From NCBI RefSeq assembly GCF_026965555.1, contig NZ_CP114040.1, positions 12,855,501-12,919,500 of the forward strand: a stretch of 64,000 nt of DNA. Direction: 5' to 3'. Source of the stretch: Nannocystis punicea (GTDB lineage: Bacteria > Myxococcota_A > Polyangia > Nannocystales > Nannocystaceae). Below are positions 24,384 to 33,368 of the stretch, one piece after another. The translations under genes and the position numbers were made by a program. Under the pieces are notes generated by a model. It was not told where the DNA came from. It did not search any database and saw only the letters and a list, made by a program, of their open reading frames with translations. Position 1 is the first letter of the stretch. Each line of letters opens with the position of its first letter.

Positions 24384-26040
24384 GGCGGTAGCCGGCCCAC
24401 GTCAGGACCGGGCCGTCGGGGCCGTCCTCGGCGGCGACGCGCTGGCCCTTGCCGCGGCCGATGCCGAAGATCCGCGCCTCGTTCGGGCCGAGGACCTCGA
24501 GCGCGAAGCGGGCGAGCGTCGAGCTGGTGGCGAACGCTTGCGGCAGCTCGAGGCGGAGCTCGAGGCCGCCGACGACGTGCTCGAGGTGCGCGGCCTTGAA
24601 GGCGACGATCTCGCCGGGGTCGGCGTCGACGCGGTAGCGGCCGGCGCGACGCAGCCAGTCCTCGGGGACAGGTCCTTCGGGACAGCGAACACCGACGCGG
24701 GTGGTGACGCCGCGGACGGTGCTGGTGAGGACGTGATGGCCGGCGTGGTCGGCGATGTCGACGTGGGCGTCGGGGTTGTCGGCGCTGTGGAAGCCGCCGC
24801 CGGGGGCGGGGATCAGGGCGGTCTTGCCGATCTCTGCGCGCGAGACGAGGCCGCCGCGCTCGATGTCGAGGCGGACGACGTCGAACTCGTTGGCGTAGCG
24901 GCCGACGTGGCGCTGCAGGGCTTCGCGGTCGAAGGCGGCGCGCGGGCGCTCCTCGGCGTCGCTGGCGCTGGCGGGGAGGTCGAGGCCGTCGCGCTCGAGC
25001 AGGGCGGTCTGCAAGGCGAAGGCGGCGAGGTCCTCGACGCCGCCGGCTTCGCGGAAGTTGGCGAGGACTGCGACGCCGAGGCCGCGGTCGGGCAGGGCGA
25101 ACAGGACGGCGCGGTGACACAAGGTGCGGCCGGTGTGCCAGGCGACGCGGCCGGCGTGGGCGAGGCCGACGTGCCGCAGGGCGAGGCCGAGGCCCCAGCG
25201 CTCGTCGAAATCGAGCGGGCCGGCCGCCTGCGGGGTGAGCATGGCCGCGGCGGCGCCCTCGCCCGCGAGCAACCAGCGGATCAGCGGGACGAGGTCGACG
25301 ACGCTGCCGAGCATGCCGGCCGCCGGTTGCAGGCGCAGGCGCGGCTCGTCCTCGCGCCGGCCTGCGCAGTAGCCGGCGGCCATCTGCGGCGGCGGGTCGA
25401 AGCGCAGACCGGAGCCGCCGAGCGCGAGGCGGGCGACGTCGAGGACGTGCTCGTCGTAGGGCTTTGGGGATATGTTTGAAAGGACATGTCCCAAGAGCGT
25501 GTAGCCGACGTTGGAGTAGGCGTACCAGCTGTCCGGCGCGGCGATCAGCGGCTCGTCGGCGATCTCGTCGGCGACCCGAGTCCAGTCCGGGGGGCGGGCG
25601 CCGAGGCTGCCGCGGTGCCAGTCGGAGACGAGGCCCGAGCGGTGGCACAGGAGGTGGCGCAGGCGGATGGCGTCGCTGCCGGGGGCGCGCAGCTGCGGGA
25701 GGTGACGTCGCAGCGGCGCGTCGAGGTCGAGCTCGGCGGCCTGCCAGGCGCGCACGGCGGCGAGGGCGGTGTAGATCTTGGTCAGAGAGCCGAGCGCGTA
25801 GACCGTGTCGGCGGCGGCGGGACGACCGGCCTCGCGGTCGGCCATGCCGAAGCCGGTCGCCCAGGCGAGCTCGCCGCGGTCGACGAGCGCGATGCTGAGG
25901 CCGACCACCGGCATCTTCTCGCGCCAGGCGTCGATCAGCGCGGCGACGGTGTCGCGCGTCTCGCCGAATGCGGGCGTGGTCTTGCCCGGCCGACCGCACG
26001 CGAGCGCGGCGGTCGCGGCGAGGAAGCTGCGGCGGCGCAT
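24364..26040 (-). CDS. Beta-lactamase-family (class C / S12) serine hydrolase, exported
   Basis: 558 residues from ATG 26040. The N-terminus MRRRSFLAATAALACG has a twin-arginine-like start and a lipobox. The catalytic motifs of the S12/class C fold are present: S85-x-x-K88 (GSLTKI), Y175-S-N177 (YAYSNVGY), and a later HTG in AWHTGRTL. It is longer than a lactamase because of a C-terminal lipocalin-like extension, as in esterase/peptidase relatives, so D-amino-peptidase or esterase activity is as likely as antibiotic hydrolysis. It contains two tandem pairs of 14-bp units, at 24657-24684 (encoding CPEGP) and 25473-25500 (codons tca, ata, cca unlike the rest). Confidence 0.8.
   Translation of the reverse strand: MRRRSFLAATAALACGRPGKTTPAFGETRDTVAALIDAWREKMPVVGLSIALVDRGELAWATGFGMADREAGRPAAADTVYALGSLTKIYTALAAVRAWQAAELDLDAPLRRHLPQLRAPGSDAIRLRHLLCHRSGLVSDWHRGSLGARPPDWTRVADEIADEPLIAAPDSWYAYSNVGYTLLGHVLSNISPKPYDEHVLDVARLALGGSGLRFDPPPQMAAGYCAGRREDEPRLRLQPAAGMLGSVVDLVPLIRWLLAGEGAAAAMLTPQAAGPLDFDERWGLGLALRHVGLAHAGRVAWHTGRTLCHRAVLFALPDRGLGVAVLANFREAGGVEDLAAFALQTALLERDGLDLPASASDAEERPRAAFDREALQRHVGRYANEFDVVRLDIERGGLVSRAEIGKTALIPAPGGGFHSADNPDAHVDIADHAGHHVLTSTVRGVTTRVGVRCPEGPVPEDWLRRAGRYRVDADPGEIVAFKAAHLEHVVGGLELRLELPQAFATSSTLARFALEVLGPNEARIFGIGRGKGQRVAAEDGPDGPVLTWAGYRLTRSDV
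24657..24684. repeat. Two tandem 14-bp palindromic units inside the beta-lactamase-like gene
   Basis: Units 24657-24670 and 24671-24684 abut. Both begin one base off consensus (agtc.., ggtc..) and end in GGACA. On the minus strand they read as RCPEGPVPED in the linker before the C-terminal extension. Confidence 0.6.
25473..25500. repeat. Two tandem 14-bp palindromic units (diverged) after the YSN motif of the beta-lactamase-like gene
   Basis: Units 25473-25486 and 25487-25500 lie within a longer 33-bp imperfect palindrome (25463-25495). On the minus strand they encode LGHVLSNIS with rare codons ttg, gga, ctt, tca, ata, although the protein alignment around the YSN motif appears uninterrupted. 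Confidence 0.6.
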
Positions 26041-26267
26041 TGTTGCATCGTACGCGAGGGCGCGAGGGACGGGGAGGCAGCGGCGCACGATGGACGGATG
26101 AAGGAATGACGCGCTCGCAGGGGTGGTGCGCTGTCGGCAGGCGATCGAGCGCGCCCGAAGAGATGGGGCTCGGGGTGCGTGCGAGAGGGTCGCGGGATTG
26201 CGCATGCGGCGATCGAGGCGGAGTTGTTCGATGGGCGAGAGGGACGGGGAGCGCGACGCAGGCGGGC

Positions 26268-26281
26268 TGTCTCGAGGGACA
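26268..26281. repeat. 14-bp palindromic unit in a 322-bp divergent intergenic region
   Basis: A perfect consensus copy between the divergent beta-lactamase-like gene (start 26040) and the transthyretin-like gene (start 26363). Apart from this unit I see no gene or recognisable promoter in 26041-26362. Confidence 0.7.
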
Positions 26282-26362
26282 TGTGATTCTCGCGGCGCGA
26301 GGCGGACGCGCGCGGGGGCGCGCCTTGCTGGGCCAGGGCGGCTGCGATAGCGTGGCGGCACC

Positions 26363-26941
26363 GTGGACTTTCGCTCGCTCCGCGTCGCCGACCTCGAGGT
26401 CCGTCTGTTCGGCGAGGCGTCAGGAGCGGGGGAGCGGCTCGAGTTCGCGGACGTGCGGACGGCGTCGGCGTTCGTGTCGCAGCTGCTCGGCGACCCGCGC
26501 GACGCTCACGTGCTGCAGCGGCTCGCCGGCGAGCTCGAGTACCGCGGCGGTGAGGACGTGGTGAGCCGACTGGCGGGGGCGCTGGTCGCGGGTCGGCTGG
26601 TGTTCACGCGCGGGGGAGCGCCCGCGGCTCCGCGGGTCGGGCCGGCGGGCGAGGCGGCGAAGGGCGAGCAGGCGGGCGAGGCGGCGGAGGGCGAGCAGGC
26701 GGGCGAGGACGCGTTCGCGGCGCTGGAGGCGGGCCCGCCGACGCACTGGGTGGAGATCCAGCTGGTCGGCGAGGACGGCGAGGGGATCCCAGGTCAGCGT
26801 TACCGGATCGTCGCGCCCGACGGCGTCGAGTGGCGCGGCTACACCGACTCTCTCGGGGTCGCGCGGCTCAGCCGGATCCCCGAAGGCACCTGCCAGGTCT
26901 TCTTCCCCGACCTCGACGCCGACGCGTGGGAGCCCCTCTGA
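26363..26941 (+). CDS. Protein with C-terminal T6SS/VgrG-type beta-sandwich domain
   Basis: 192 residues from GTG 26363. A helical N-terminal part of about 85 residues is followed by a low-complexity GEAAKGEQAGEAAEGEQAGED linker. The C-terminal domain is THWVEIQLVGEDGEGIPGQRY through GYTDSLGVARLSRIPEGTC to FPDLDADAWEPL. The latter resembles the transthyretin/carboxypeptidase-regulatory-like domain often carried by VgrG, PAAR and lysozyme-like secretion proteins (FPDLDxDAW is characteristic). It may belong to a contractile secretion system whose other genes are outside the window. The linker has a 9-residue duplication. Confidence 0.65.
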   Translation: MDFRSLRVADLEVRLFGEASGAGERLEFADVRTASAFVSQLLGDPRDAHVLQRLAGELEYRGGEDVVSRLAGALVAGRLVFTRGGAPAAPRVGPAGEAAKGEQAGEAAEGEQAGEDAFAALEAGPPTHWVEIQLVGEDGEGIPGQRYRIVAPDGVEWRGYTDSLGVARLSRIPEGTCQVFFPDLDADAWEPL

Positions 26942-27006
26942 GGCGATCGCCGCGCCGCTGATTTCGTGCGATCCTGCCGGCCTCTCTCTCGCCGCAGGAG
27001 CTCGTC

Positions 27007-28542
27007 TTGCTGGTCCCGCTCACGATCCTCGACTTCATGCGCCGCGCCGAACAGGTCTACGGCGAGCGCGTCGCCGTGTTCGACGAACCGCAGCAGCCGG
27101 CCGCTTCGCTCGGCGCGCTGACCTACGCCCGCGTGGCCGCGCTGGCGCGCGCGCAGGCGGCCGGGCTCGACGCGCTCGGGGTCGGGTTCGGCGAGCGCGT
27201 GGCGATCGTGTCGCACAACGCGGCGCGCATGCTGGTGTCGTTCTTCGGCGTGGCGGCCCACGGGCGCGTGCTGGTGCCGATCAACTTCCGCCTCAGCCCG
27301 GCCGAGATCGCGTACATCGTCGAACACTCGGGGGCGTCGATGCTGCTCGTCGACCCGGAGCTCGACGCGGCGCTGGCGGAGGTGCAGTGCGCGCAGCGGT
27401 TCGTGCTCGGGGCCGAGAGCGACGCGCTGCTGTTCCGCCACGACGTGGCGCCCGCGCGCTGGCAGGCCGACGAGCAGGCGACCGCGACGATCAACTACAC
27501 GAGCGGCACGACTGCGCGGCCGAAGGGGGTGCAGCTGACGCACCGCAACCTGTGGATCAACGCGACGACGTTCGCGCTGCACACGGGGGTGACCGACCGC
27601 GACGTGTACCTGCACACGCTGCCGATGTTCCACTGCAATGGCTGGGGCATGCCGTTCGCGCTGGCCGGGCTGGGGGCGCGGCAGCACGTGCTGCGCAAGA
27701 TCGACGGGGCGGAGATCTTGCGCCGGGTGGAGGCGCACGGGATCACGCTGATGTGCGGGGCGCCGGCGGTGCTCAACGCGATCCTGGCGGCGGGGCAGCA
27801 GTGGCAGGGGCCGATCCCGGGGCGCGGCAAGGTGCGCGTGGTGTGTGCCGGGGCGCCGCCGCCGACGCGGACGATCGAGCGCGTCGAGACCGAGCTCGGG
27901 TGGGAGTTCATGCAGATCTACGGGCTGACGGAGACGTCGCCGCTGCTGACGATCAACCGCACGCGCGAGGAGTGGGACGGGCTGTCCGATCACGAGCGCG
28001 CCGAGCGGCTCGGTCGGGCGGGCGCGCCGGCGCTGGGCACGGAGATCGAGGTCGACGCGCACGGCGAGGTGCTGGCCCGCGGCAACACCGTGCTCGAGGG
28101 CTACTGGCGCGATCAGGAGGCGACCGCGACGGCGATGGGCGACGGCTGGTTCCACACCGGCGACGGCGGCACGGTCGACCCCGAGGGCCATCTGGCGATC
28201 TCCGACCGCAAGAAGGACGTGATCATCACGGGCGGCGAGAACGTGTCGTCGATCGAGGTCGAGGACGCGTTGTGCTCGCACCCCGCGGTCGCGGAGGCGG
28301 CCGTGATCGGGGTGCCCGACGAGCGGTGGGGCGAGACGGTCAAGGCGCTGGTGGTGCTCGCGCCCGGCAAGTCGGCCACCGAGGCGGAGCTCATCGCCCA
28401 TTGCCGCCAGCGCCTGGCCCACTACAAGTGCCCGACCTCGGTCGAGCTGCGCACCGAGCTGGCGCGCACGTCGACCGGCAAGCTGCAGAAATTCAAGCTA
28501 CGCGCGCCCTACTGGGAGGGGCGCACGCGGCAGGTGAACTGA
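27007..28542 (+). CDS. Acyl-CoA synthetase (AMP-binding, AlkK/FadD-type)
   Basis: A 511-residue ANL-family ligase activating a fatty acid with ATP and CoA. The phosphate-binding loop is NYTSGTTARPKGVQLTHRN (about residue 164 onward), the A5 motif YGLTETSPLLTINRT, the hinge region SDRKKDVIITGGENVSSIEVED and the terminal lysine motif RTSTGKLQKFKLR. Best start is TTG 27007, preceded by CAGGAG at six bases; no ATG lies upstream in a reasonable position. Resembles medium/long-chain dicarboxylate or alkanoate CoA ligases. Not related closely to the synthetase at 653. Confidence 0.85.
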   Translation: MLVPLTILDFMRRAEQVYGERVAVFDEPQQPAASLGALTYARVAALARAQAAGLDALGVGFGERVAIVSHNAARMLVSFFGVAAHGRVLVPINFRLSPAEIAYIVEHSGASMLLVDPELDAALAEVQCAQRFVLGAESDALLFRHDVAPARWQADEQATATINYTSGTTARPKGVQLTHRNLWINATTFALHTGVTDRDVYLHTLPMFHCNGWGMPFALAGLGARQHVLRKIDGAEILRRVEAHGITLMCGAPAVLNAILAAGQQWQGPIPGRGKVRVVCAGAPPPTRTIERVETELGWEFMQIYGLTETSPLLTINRTREEWDGLSDHERAERLGRAGAPALGTEIEVDAHGEVLARGNTVLEGYWRDQEATATAMGDGWFHTGDGGTVDPEGHLAISDRKKDVIITGGENVSSIEVEDALCSHPAVAEAAVIGVPDERWGETVKALVVLAPGKSATEAELIAHCRQRLAHYKCPTSVELRTELARTSTGKLQKFKLRAPYWEGRTRQVN

Positions 28543-28558
28543 GTCGAATGATCCGTGC

Positions 28559-28579
28559 GCGGCCGCTCGCGGCGGCCGC
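28559..28579. terminator. Hairpin between convergent genes
   Basis: A perfect 8-bp stem gcggccgc on both sides of a 5-nt loop, in the 59-bp gap between the acyl-CoA synthetase stop (+) and the aldo-keto reductase stop (-). No U-tract in either direction, so termination would rely on the stem or on Rho. Confidence 0.55.
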
Positions 28580-28601
28580 GACGGGTCGCGGCGCTCGCGG
28601 A

Positions 28602-29681
28602 TCAGTACGGCTTCTCGCCCGCGCCGATGACGAACGGGCTCGGCGGCATCTGCACGCCGTTGACGCGGGTGCCGCCGTTGTGGATGGCGGGGAAGATCGG
28701 CTGCATGTTCTGCGGGAAGCCGAGGGTCGGCTTCGTGAGCTCCTCGAGGCGGGCGAGGTCGTCGGCGTTGAGCTTGACCTCGAGCGCCTTCACGTTGTCC
28801 TCGAGCTGGGCCAGGCGGCGGACGCCGATGATCGTCGAGGTCACGCCCGGGCGGCCCTGCACCCACGCGAGGGCGACGCGGGCGACGGTGGTCTCGTGCG
28901 CCCTGGCGATCTTCTCCAGCTCGTCGACCAGGGCGAAGGTCTTCTCGTTGAGGTACGGCTCGAGGAACACGCCGCGGCCCGGCTTCTCGGTGCTGCTCCG
29001 CGTGTACTTGCCGCTGAGCGCGCCGCTCTTCAGCGGCGACCACGGGGTGATGCCGATCCCGAGCTCGAGCGCCATCGGCACCAGCTCTTGCTCGATCGTG
29101 CGCTCGAGCAGCGAGTACTCGACCTGCAGGCCGATGAAGGCCGACCAGCCGCGGAACTGCGCGGTGACGTTGGCCTGCGCGACCTTCCACGCCGGCGTGT
29201 CCGACACGCCGATGTAGCGGACCTTGCCGGCGCGCACGAGGTCCTCGAGGGCCGCCATGGTCTCCTCGATCGGCGTGTGCACGTCCCAGTTGTGCAGCCA
29301 GTAGAGGTCGATGTAGTCGGTCTGCAGGCGGCGCAGCGAGTTGTCGCACGCCGAGACGATCGACTTGCGGCCCGAGCCGCCGCCGTTGGGGTCGCCCGGA
29401 TAGAGGTTGCCGCTGAACTTGGTGGCGAGCACCAGGCGGTCGCGGCGCGCGGGGTGGCGGCCGATGTGGTCGCCGAGGATCTTCTCCGAGTGGCTCTTCG
29501 TGTAGAAGTTCGCGGTGTCGATGAAGTTGCCGCCCAGCTCGATGTAGCGGTCGATGATCTGCTGCGACTCCTCGACGCTCGAACCCCAACCGAGGTCCTC
29601 GCCGAAGGTCATCGCACCGAGGCAAAACGGGCTCACGCGCAGGCCCGAGCGGCCGAGCGTCACATAATGGTCGAGAGGCAT
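28602..29681 (-). CDS. Aldo/keto reductase
   Basis: A 359-residue NADPH-dependent (beta/alpha)8 oxidoreductase. The catalytic tetrad is visible: Asp and Tyr in FIDTANFYTKSHSEKILG, Lys in LATKFSGN, His in LYWLHNWD. The C-terminal cofactor-binding region STIIGVRRLAQLEDN completes the family profile. Slightly longer than usual because of a C-terminal tail. It is transcribed divergently from a MarR-type regulator, with palindromic operators in the 93-bp gap, so the regulator probably controls it in response to an aldehyde, phenolic or quinone signal. Confidence 0.9.
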   Translation of the reverse strand: MPLDHYVTLGRSGLRVSPFCLGAMTFGEDLGWGSSVEESQQIIDRYIELGGNFIDTANFYTKSHSEKILGDHIGRHPARRDRLVLATKFSGNLYPGDPNGGGSGRKSIVSACDNSLRRLQTDYIDLYWLHNWDVHTPIEETMAALEDLVRAGKVRYIGVSDTPAWKVAQANVTAQFRGWSAFIGLQVEYSLLERTIEQELVPMALELGIGITPWSPLKSGALSGKYTRSSTEKPGRGVFLEPYLNEKTFALVDELEKIARAHETTVARVALAWVQGRPGVTSTIIGVRRLAQLEDNVKALEVKLNADDLARLEELTKPTLGFPQNMQPIFPAIHNGGTRVNGVQMPPSPFVIGAGEKPY

Positions 29682-29696
29682 CGTGACTCCTGGTAT

Positions 29697-29736
29697 GTTC
29701 GAGTTGGTTCAGCCTCGAACTTGTTCAACCTTGAAC
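29697..29736. promoter_or_regulatory. MarR-type operators between aldo/keto reductase and marR genes
   Basis: Two palindromes: GTTCGAG-N10-CTCGAAC (29697-29703 / 29714-29720) and GTTCAACCTTGAAC (29723-29736). A half-site, CTTGAAC, follows at 29746-29752. The region is AT-rich relative to its surroundings and lies in the shared promoter zone of the divergent pair, as expected for an autoregulating MarR protein. Confidence 0.75.
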
Positions 29737-29774
29737 TGGTTTAGTCTTGAACTACCTGGAGCGCAAGAGGGGAC

Positions 29775-30182
29775 ATGACGAAAATCGACGCCGCGAGGCT
29801 CTGGTCGCTCAATCACCGTTTGCTGATGTCCGTGATCGCCACGGTGGCGGAGGATGTGGGCGCGCTGGGGCTCGAGGTGAAGGAGCTGTTCGTGCTGTCC
29901 GAGGTCGACGAGCACCCCTACCCGGCCGAGCTCGCGGCGGCGCTGGTGATGCCGAAGCCGTCGATGACGGTGTACGTGAAGCGGCTCGAGGCCGCGGGCT
30001 TCCTCCGGCGGGAGATCGACGCCGCCGACCTGCGCAAGCACCGCTTGCTGATGACGCCCGCCGGGCGGAAGGCGATGCAGCGCGGCCTGACGCTGCTCGC
30101 CGACGCGTTCGCGGAGCGGCTGGGGCGGCTGAGCGGGAGCGAGCAGGCGCAGCTGCGCGGGCTGCTCGAGAAGCTGTGCTGA
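29775..30182 (+). CDS. MarR-family transcriptional regulator
   Basis: A 135-residue winged-helix dimeric regulator. The recognition-helix region MPKPSMTVYVKRLEAAGFLRREIDAADLRKH and the wing HRLLMTPAGRKA fit the MarR profile. It is transcribed divergently from the aldo/keto reductase, whose promoter region contains matching inverted repeats, so it most likely represses both itself and that gene. The ligand is unknown. Followed by a 42-bp perfect palindrome that separates it from the convergent DUF779 gene. Confidence 0.9.
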   Translation: MTKIDAARLWSLNHRLLMSVIATVAEDVGALGLEVKELFVLSEVDEHPYPAELAAALVMPKPSMTVYVKRLEAAGFLRREIDAADLRKHRLLMTPAGRKAMQRGLTLLADAFAERLGRLSGSEQAQLRGLLEKLC

Positions 30183-30187
30183 GTGGA

Positions 30188-30229
30188 TGTCCATCGAGAC
30201 ATGTTTTTAAAAACATGTCTCGATGGACA
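30188..30229. repeat. 42-bp perfect palindrome made of three tandem 14-bp units, between convergent genes
   Basis: Three units abut exactly: 30188-30201 (TGTCC-ATCG-AGACA), 30202-30215 (T/A-rich, TGTTT-TTAA-AAACA) and 30216-30229 (the reverse complement of the first). The whole 42 bp reads identically on both strands. It sits in the 55-bp gap between marR (+) and the DUF779 gene (-). The A/T core gives a U-tract on either strand, so a bidirectional intrinsic terminator is plausible. Confidence 0.85.
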
Positions 30230-30237
30230 AGTGACGA

Positions 30238-30578
30238 TCACACGGCGCAGACGTCGGAGCGGATCAGGAAGCGCACGCCCTCCGGGGCCTCGAGGGAGAA
30301 GCCGGAGCCGCGGCCGCGGACGACGTCGAGGGTGAGGCGGGTGTGACGCCAGCGCTCGTACTGGTCGCCGCCGATGTAGAACGGGGCGCCGCCGACCTGG
30401 CCGAGCAGGACGTCGCGGGCCCCTATTTTAAACTCGCCGGCGGGGTAGCACATCGGCGCGCTGCCGTCACAGCAGCCGCCCGACTGATGGAACATCAGCG
30501 GGCCGTGCTGCTGCTCGAGCGCGGCGATCAGCGCCAGGGCGGCCGGGGTGGCGCTGATCGCGGGCGGCGACTCGGTCA

Positions 30579-30579
<1 letters not shown>
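30238..30579 (-). CDS. DUF779 protein
   Basis: A 113-residue protein of the DUF779 family, recognised by HGPLMFHQSGGCCDGSAPMCY and the ending GVRFLIRSDVC. Two vicinal Cys plus a further Cys suggest metal or redox chemistry. DUF779 genes are commonly found beside class III-type alcohol/aldehyde oxidation genes such as exaC. Here the ATG at 30579 overlaps the aldehyde dehydrogenase stop (ATGA), so the pair is one translationally coupled operon. Exact role unknown. Confidence 0.85.
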
Positions 30580-32099
<1,520 letters not shown>

Positions 32100-32274
32100 G
32101 TCGTCGGTGCTCCTCCGCGGGCCAAGATACTCCTGCGTCGGAGCGCCTGCGTGGGGCTTGTCGCCGACATGAGAGCGAGGAGCGCGCCGCGCATCAGGAA
32201 AGCGTCAGCGCGGAGGTCGGACGGAGCGCTGTTCCGCCGCGGGGGCGCACGGAGTGCGCGGGCTGCGGGCGCGA

Positions 32275-32751
32275 TCAGGCCGGGCGCGGGCCGCGAGCGG
32301 CGAAGTCCGCCATGAGGGGGCCGTACTGCTCGGGCGGCGGCAGGTCGGGGAACGAGTGCTTCGCCGGCGTGGTGACCCACGGCAGCTTCTCGGCGGTCGC
32401 GGTCTCGATGAAGGGGGCGAACCACGCGTGGTCGTCGAGCATGGTGGGGCGGATGACGACGAGGTGGTCCATGCCGTCGGGGCGGCCGAACATCCACGAC
32501 TTGCAGTGAGGGCAGTGGAAGTGGCGGTTCGGGCCGTGGAGGCCGCCGATCACCGGCTCGCCGGCGGTGAGCTCGAAGCCCGCGGAGAGCATCAGCAGGC
32601 TCAGCGAGAAGGCGCTGGCAGACATGCGCTGGCAGCCGCGGCAGTGGCAGGCCATGGTGATGAGCGGCGGAGTGGTGACGCGGAACCGCACGCGGTCGCA
32701 GCGGCATCCGCCGGTCCAGGGGAGCTTCCAGTCGGTCGTCGTGTCGTCCAT
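32275..32751 (-). CDS. GFA-family (Mss4-like) zinc protein
   Basis: A 158-residue member of the glutathione-dependent formaldehyde-activating enzyme family. Zinc ligands are GGCRCDRVRF, ACHCRGCQRM and HCPHCKSWMFG. The family binds S-hydroxymethylglutathione, but most members have no proven activity. Its location 175 bp upstream of an aldehyde dehydrogenase on the same strand could hint at aldehyde detoxification, though the link is only positional. Confidence 0.85.
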   Translation of the reverse strand: MDDTTTDWKLPWTGGCRCDRVRFRVTTPPLITMACHCRGCQRMSASAFSLSLLMLSAGFELTAGEPVIGGLHGPNRHFHCPHCKSWMFGRPDGMDHLVVIRPTMLDDHAWFAPFIETATAEKLPWVTTPAKHSFPDLPPPEQYGPLMADFAARGPRPA

Positions 32752-32778
32752 GAGTGGGTGGTCGCGCCCGGGTCAGGC

Positions 32779-32792
32779 TGTCCGGAAGGGCA
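32779..32792. repeat. Diverged 14-bp palindromic unit, intergenic
   Basis: Copy tgtccggaagggca, one base from consensus, upstream of the GFA gene (start 32751). The rest of 32752-32900 shows nothing recognisable. Confidence 0.5.
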
Positions 32793-32900
32793 GGTCGGCG
32801 CGGCGCCTGAGTTCTACCTGCCCGCGGCGAGAAGACAAGCGCGGCGCAGCGAGCGACGCGCCCGTGCGACGCGTCGTCGCGCCGGAGGAATTGTGGCACC

Positions 32901-33305
32901 ATGCGGCGCATGTCCAGGCGTTGCCCGTGCGGTCGTCGCACCTACGAGAGCTGCTGCGGCCCGCTCCTCGCCGGTGCGCGGCGGGCCGAGACCGCGGAAG
33001 ATCTGATGCGCAGCCGCTACACGGCGTATGTAGAAGGGGCGGTGGACTATCTCCTCGAGACCACAAGCGCGGCGACGCGCGGGACGATCGATCGCCAGCA
33101 GCTGACCGCGTATTGTCGGGGGCTGCGAGGGATGTCGCTGACGATCGTCGAGACGGCCGCGGGCGGGCCTGCGGACGACACCGGCGTGGTCGTGTTCGAG
33201 GCGGCGCTCAAGTCGGAGGGGCGCCGGTTCGTGCAGCGCGAGCGCAGCCGGTTCGCCCGCGAGGACGGGCGGTGGGTGTACGAAGGCGGCGATGTGCAGG
33301 GATAG
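32901..33305 (+). CDS. YchJ-family protein (UPF0225, SEC-C motif)
   Basis: 134 residues. The N-terminal SEC-C zinc motif, CPCGRRTYESCCGPLLAG, is followed by the YchJ signature SRYTAYVEGAVDYLLETT and an NTF2-like fold ending GRWVYEGGDVQG. The biochemical function of the family is not established. A second in-frame ATG four codons in (32910) is an alternative start. Single gene, divergent from the GFA gene. Confidence 0.85.
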   Translation: MRRMSRRCPCGRRTYESCCGPLLAGARRAETAEDLMRSRYTAYVEGAVDYLLETTSAATRGTIDRQQLTAYCRGLRGMSLTIVETAAGGPADDTGVVVFEAALKSEGRRFVQRERSRFAREDGRWVYEGGDVQG

Positions 33306-33368
33306 CGGCGGCGGTGGCTCGGTGAGGTCCTGGTTGACGGCCGGCGGGCCGTGCCCGACGTTCGCGGC

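Noticed and set aside
30188..30229. Insertion-sequence terminal inverted repeats
   Set aside because: The palindrome is continuous and explained by three 14-bp units; there is no internal gene or target duplication.
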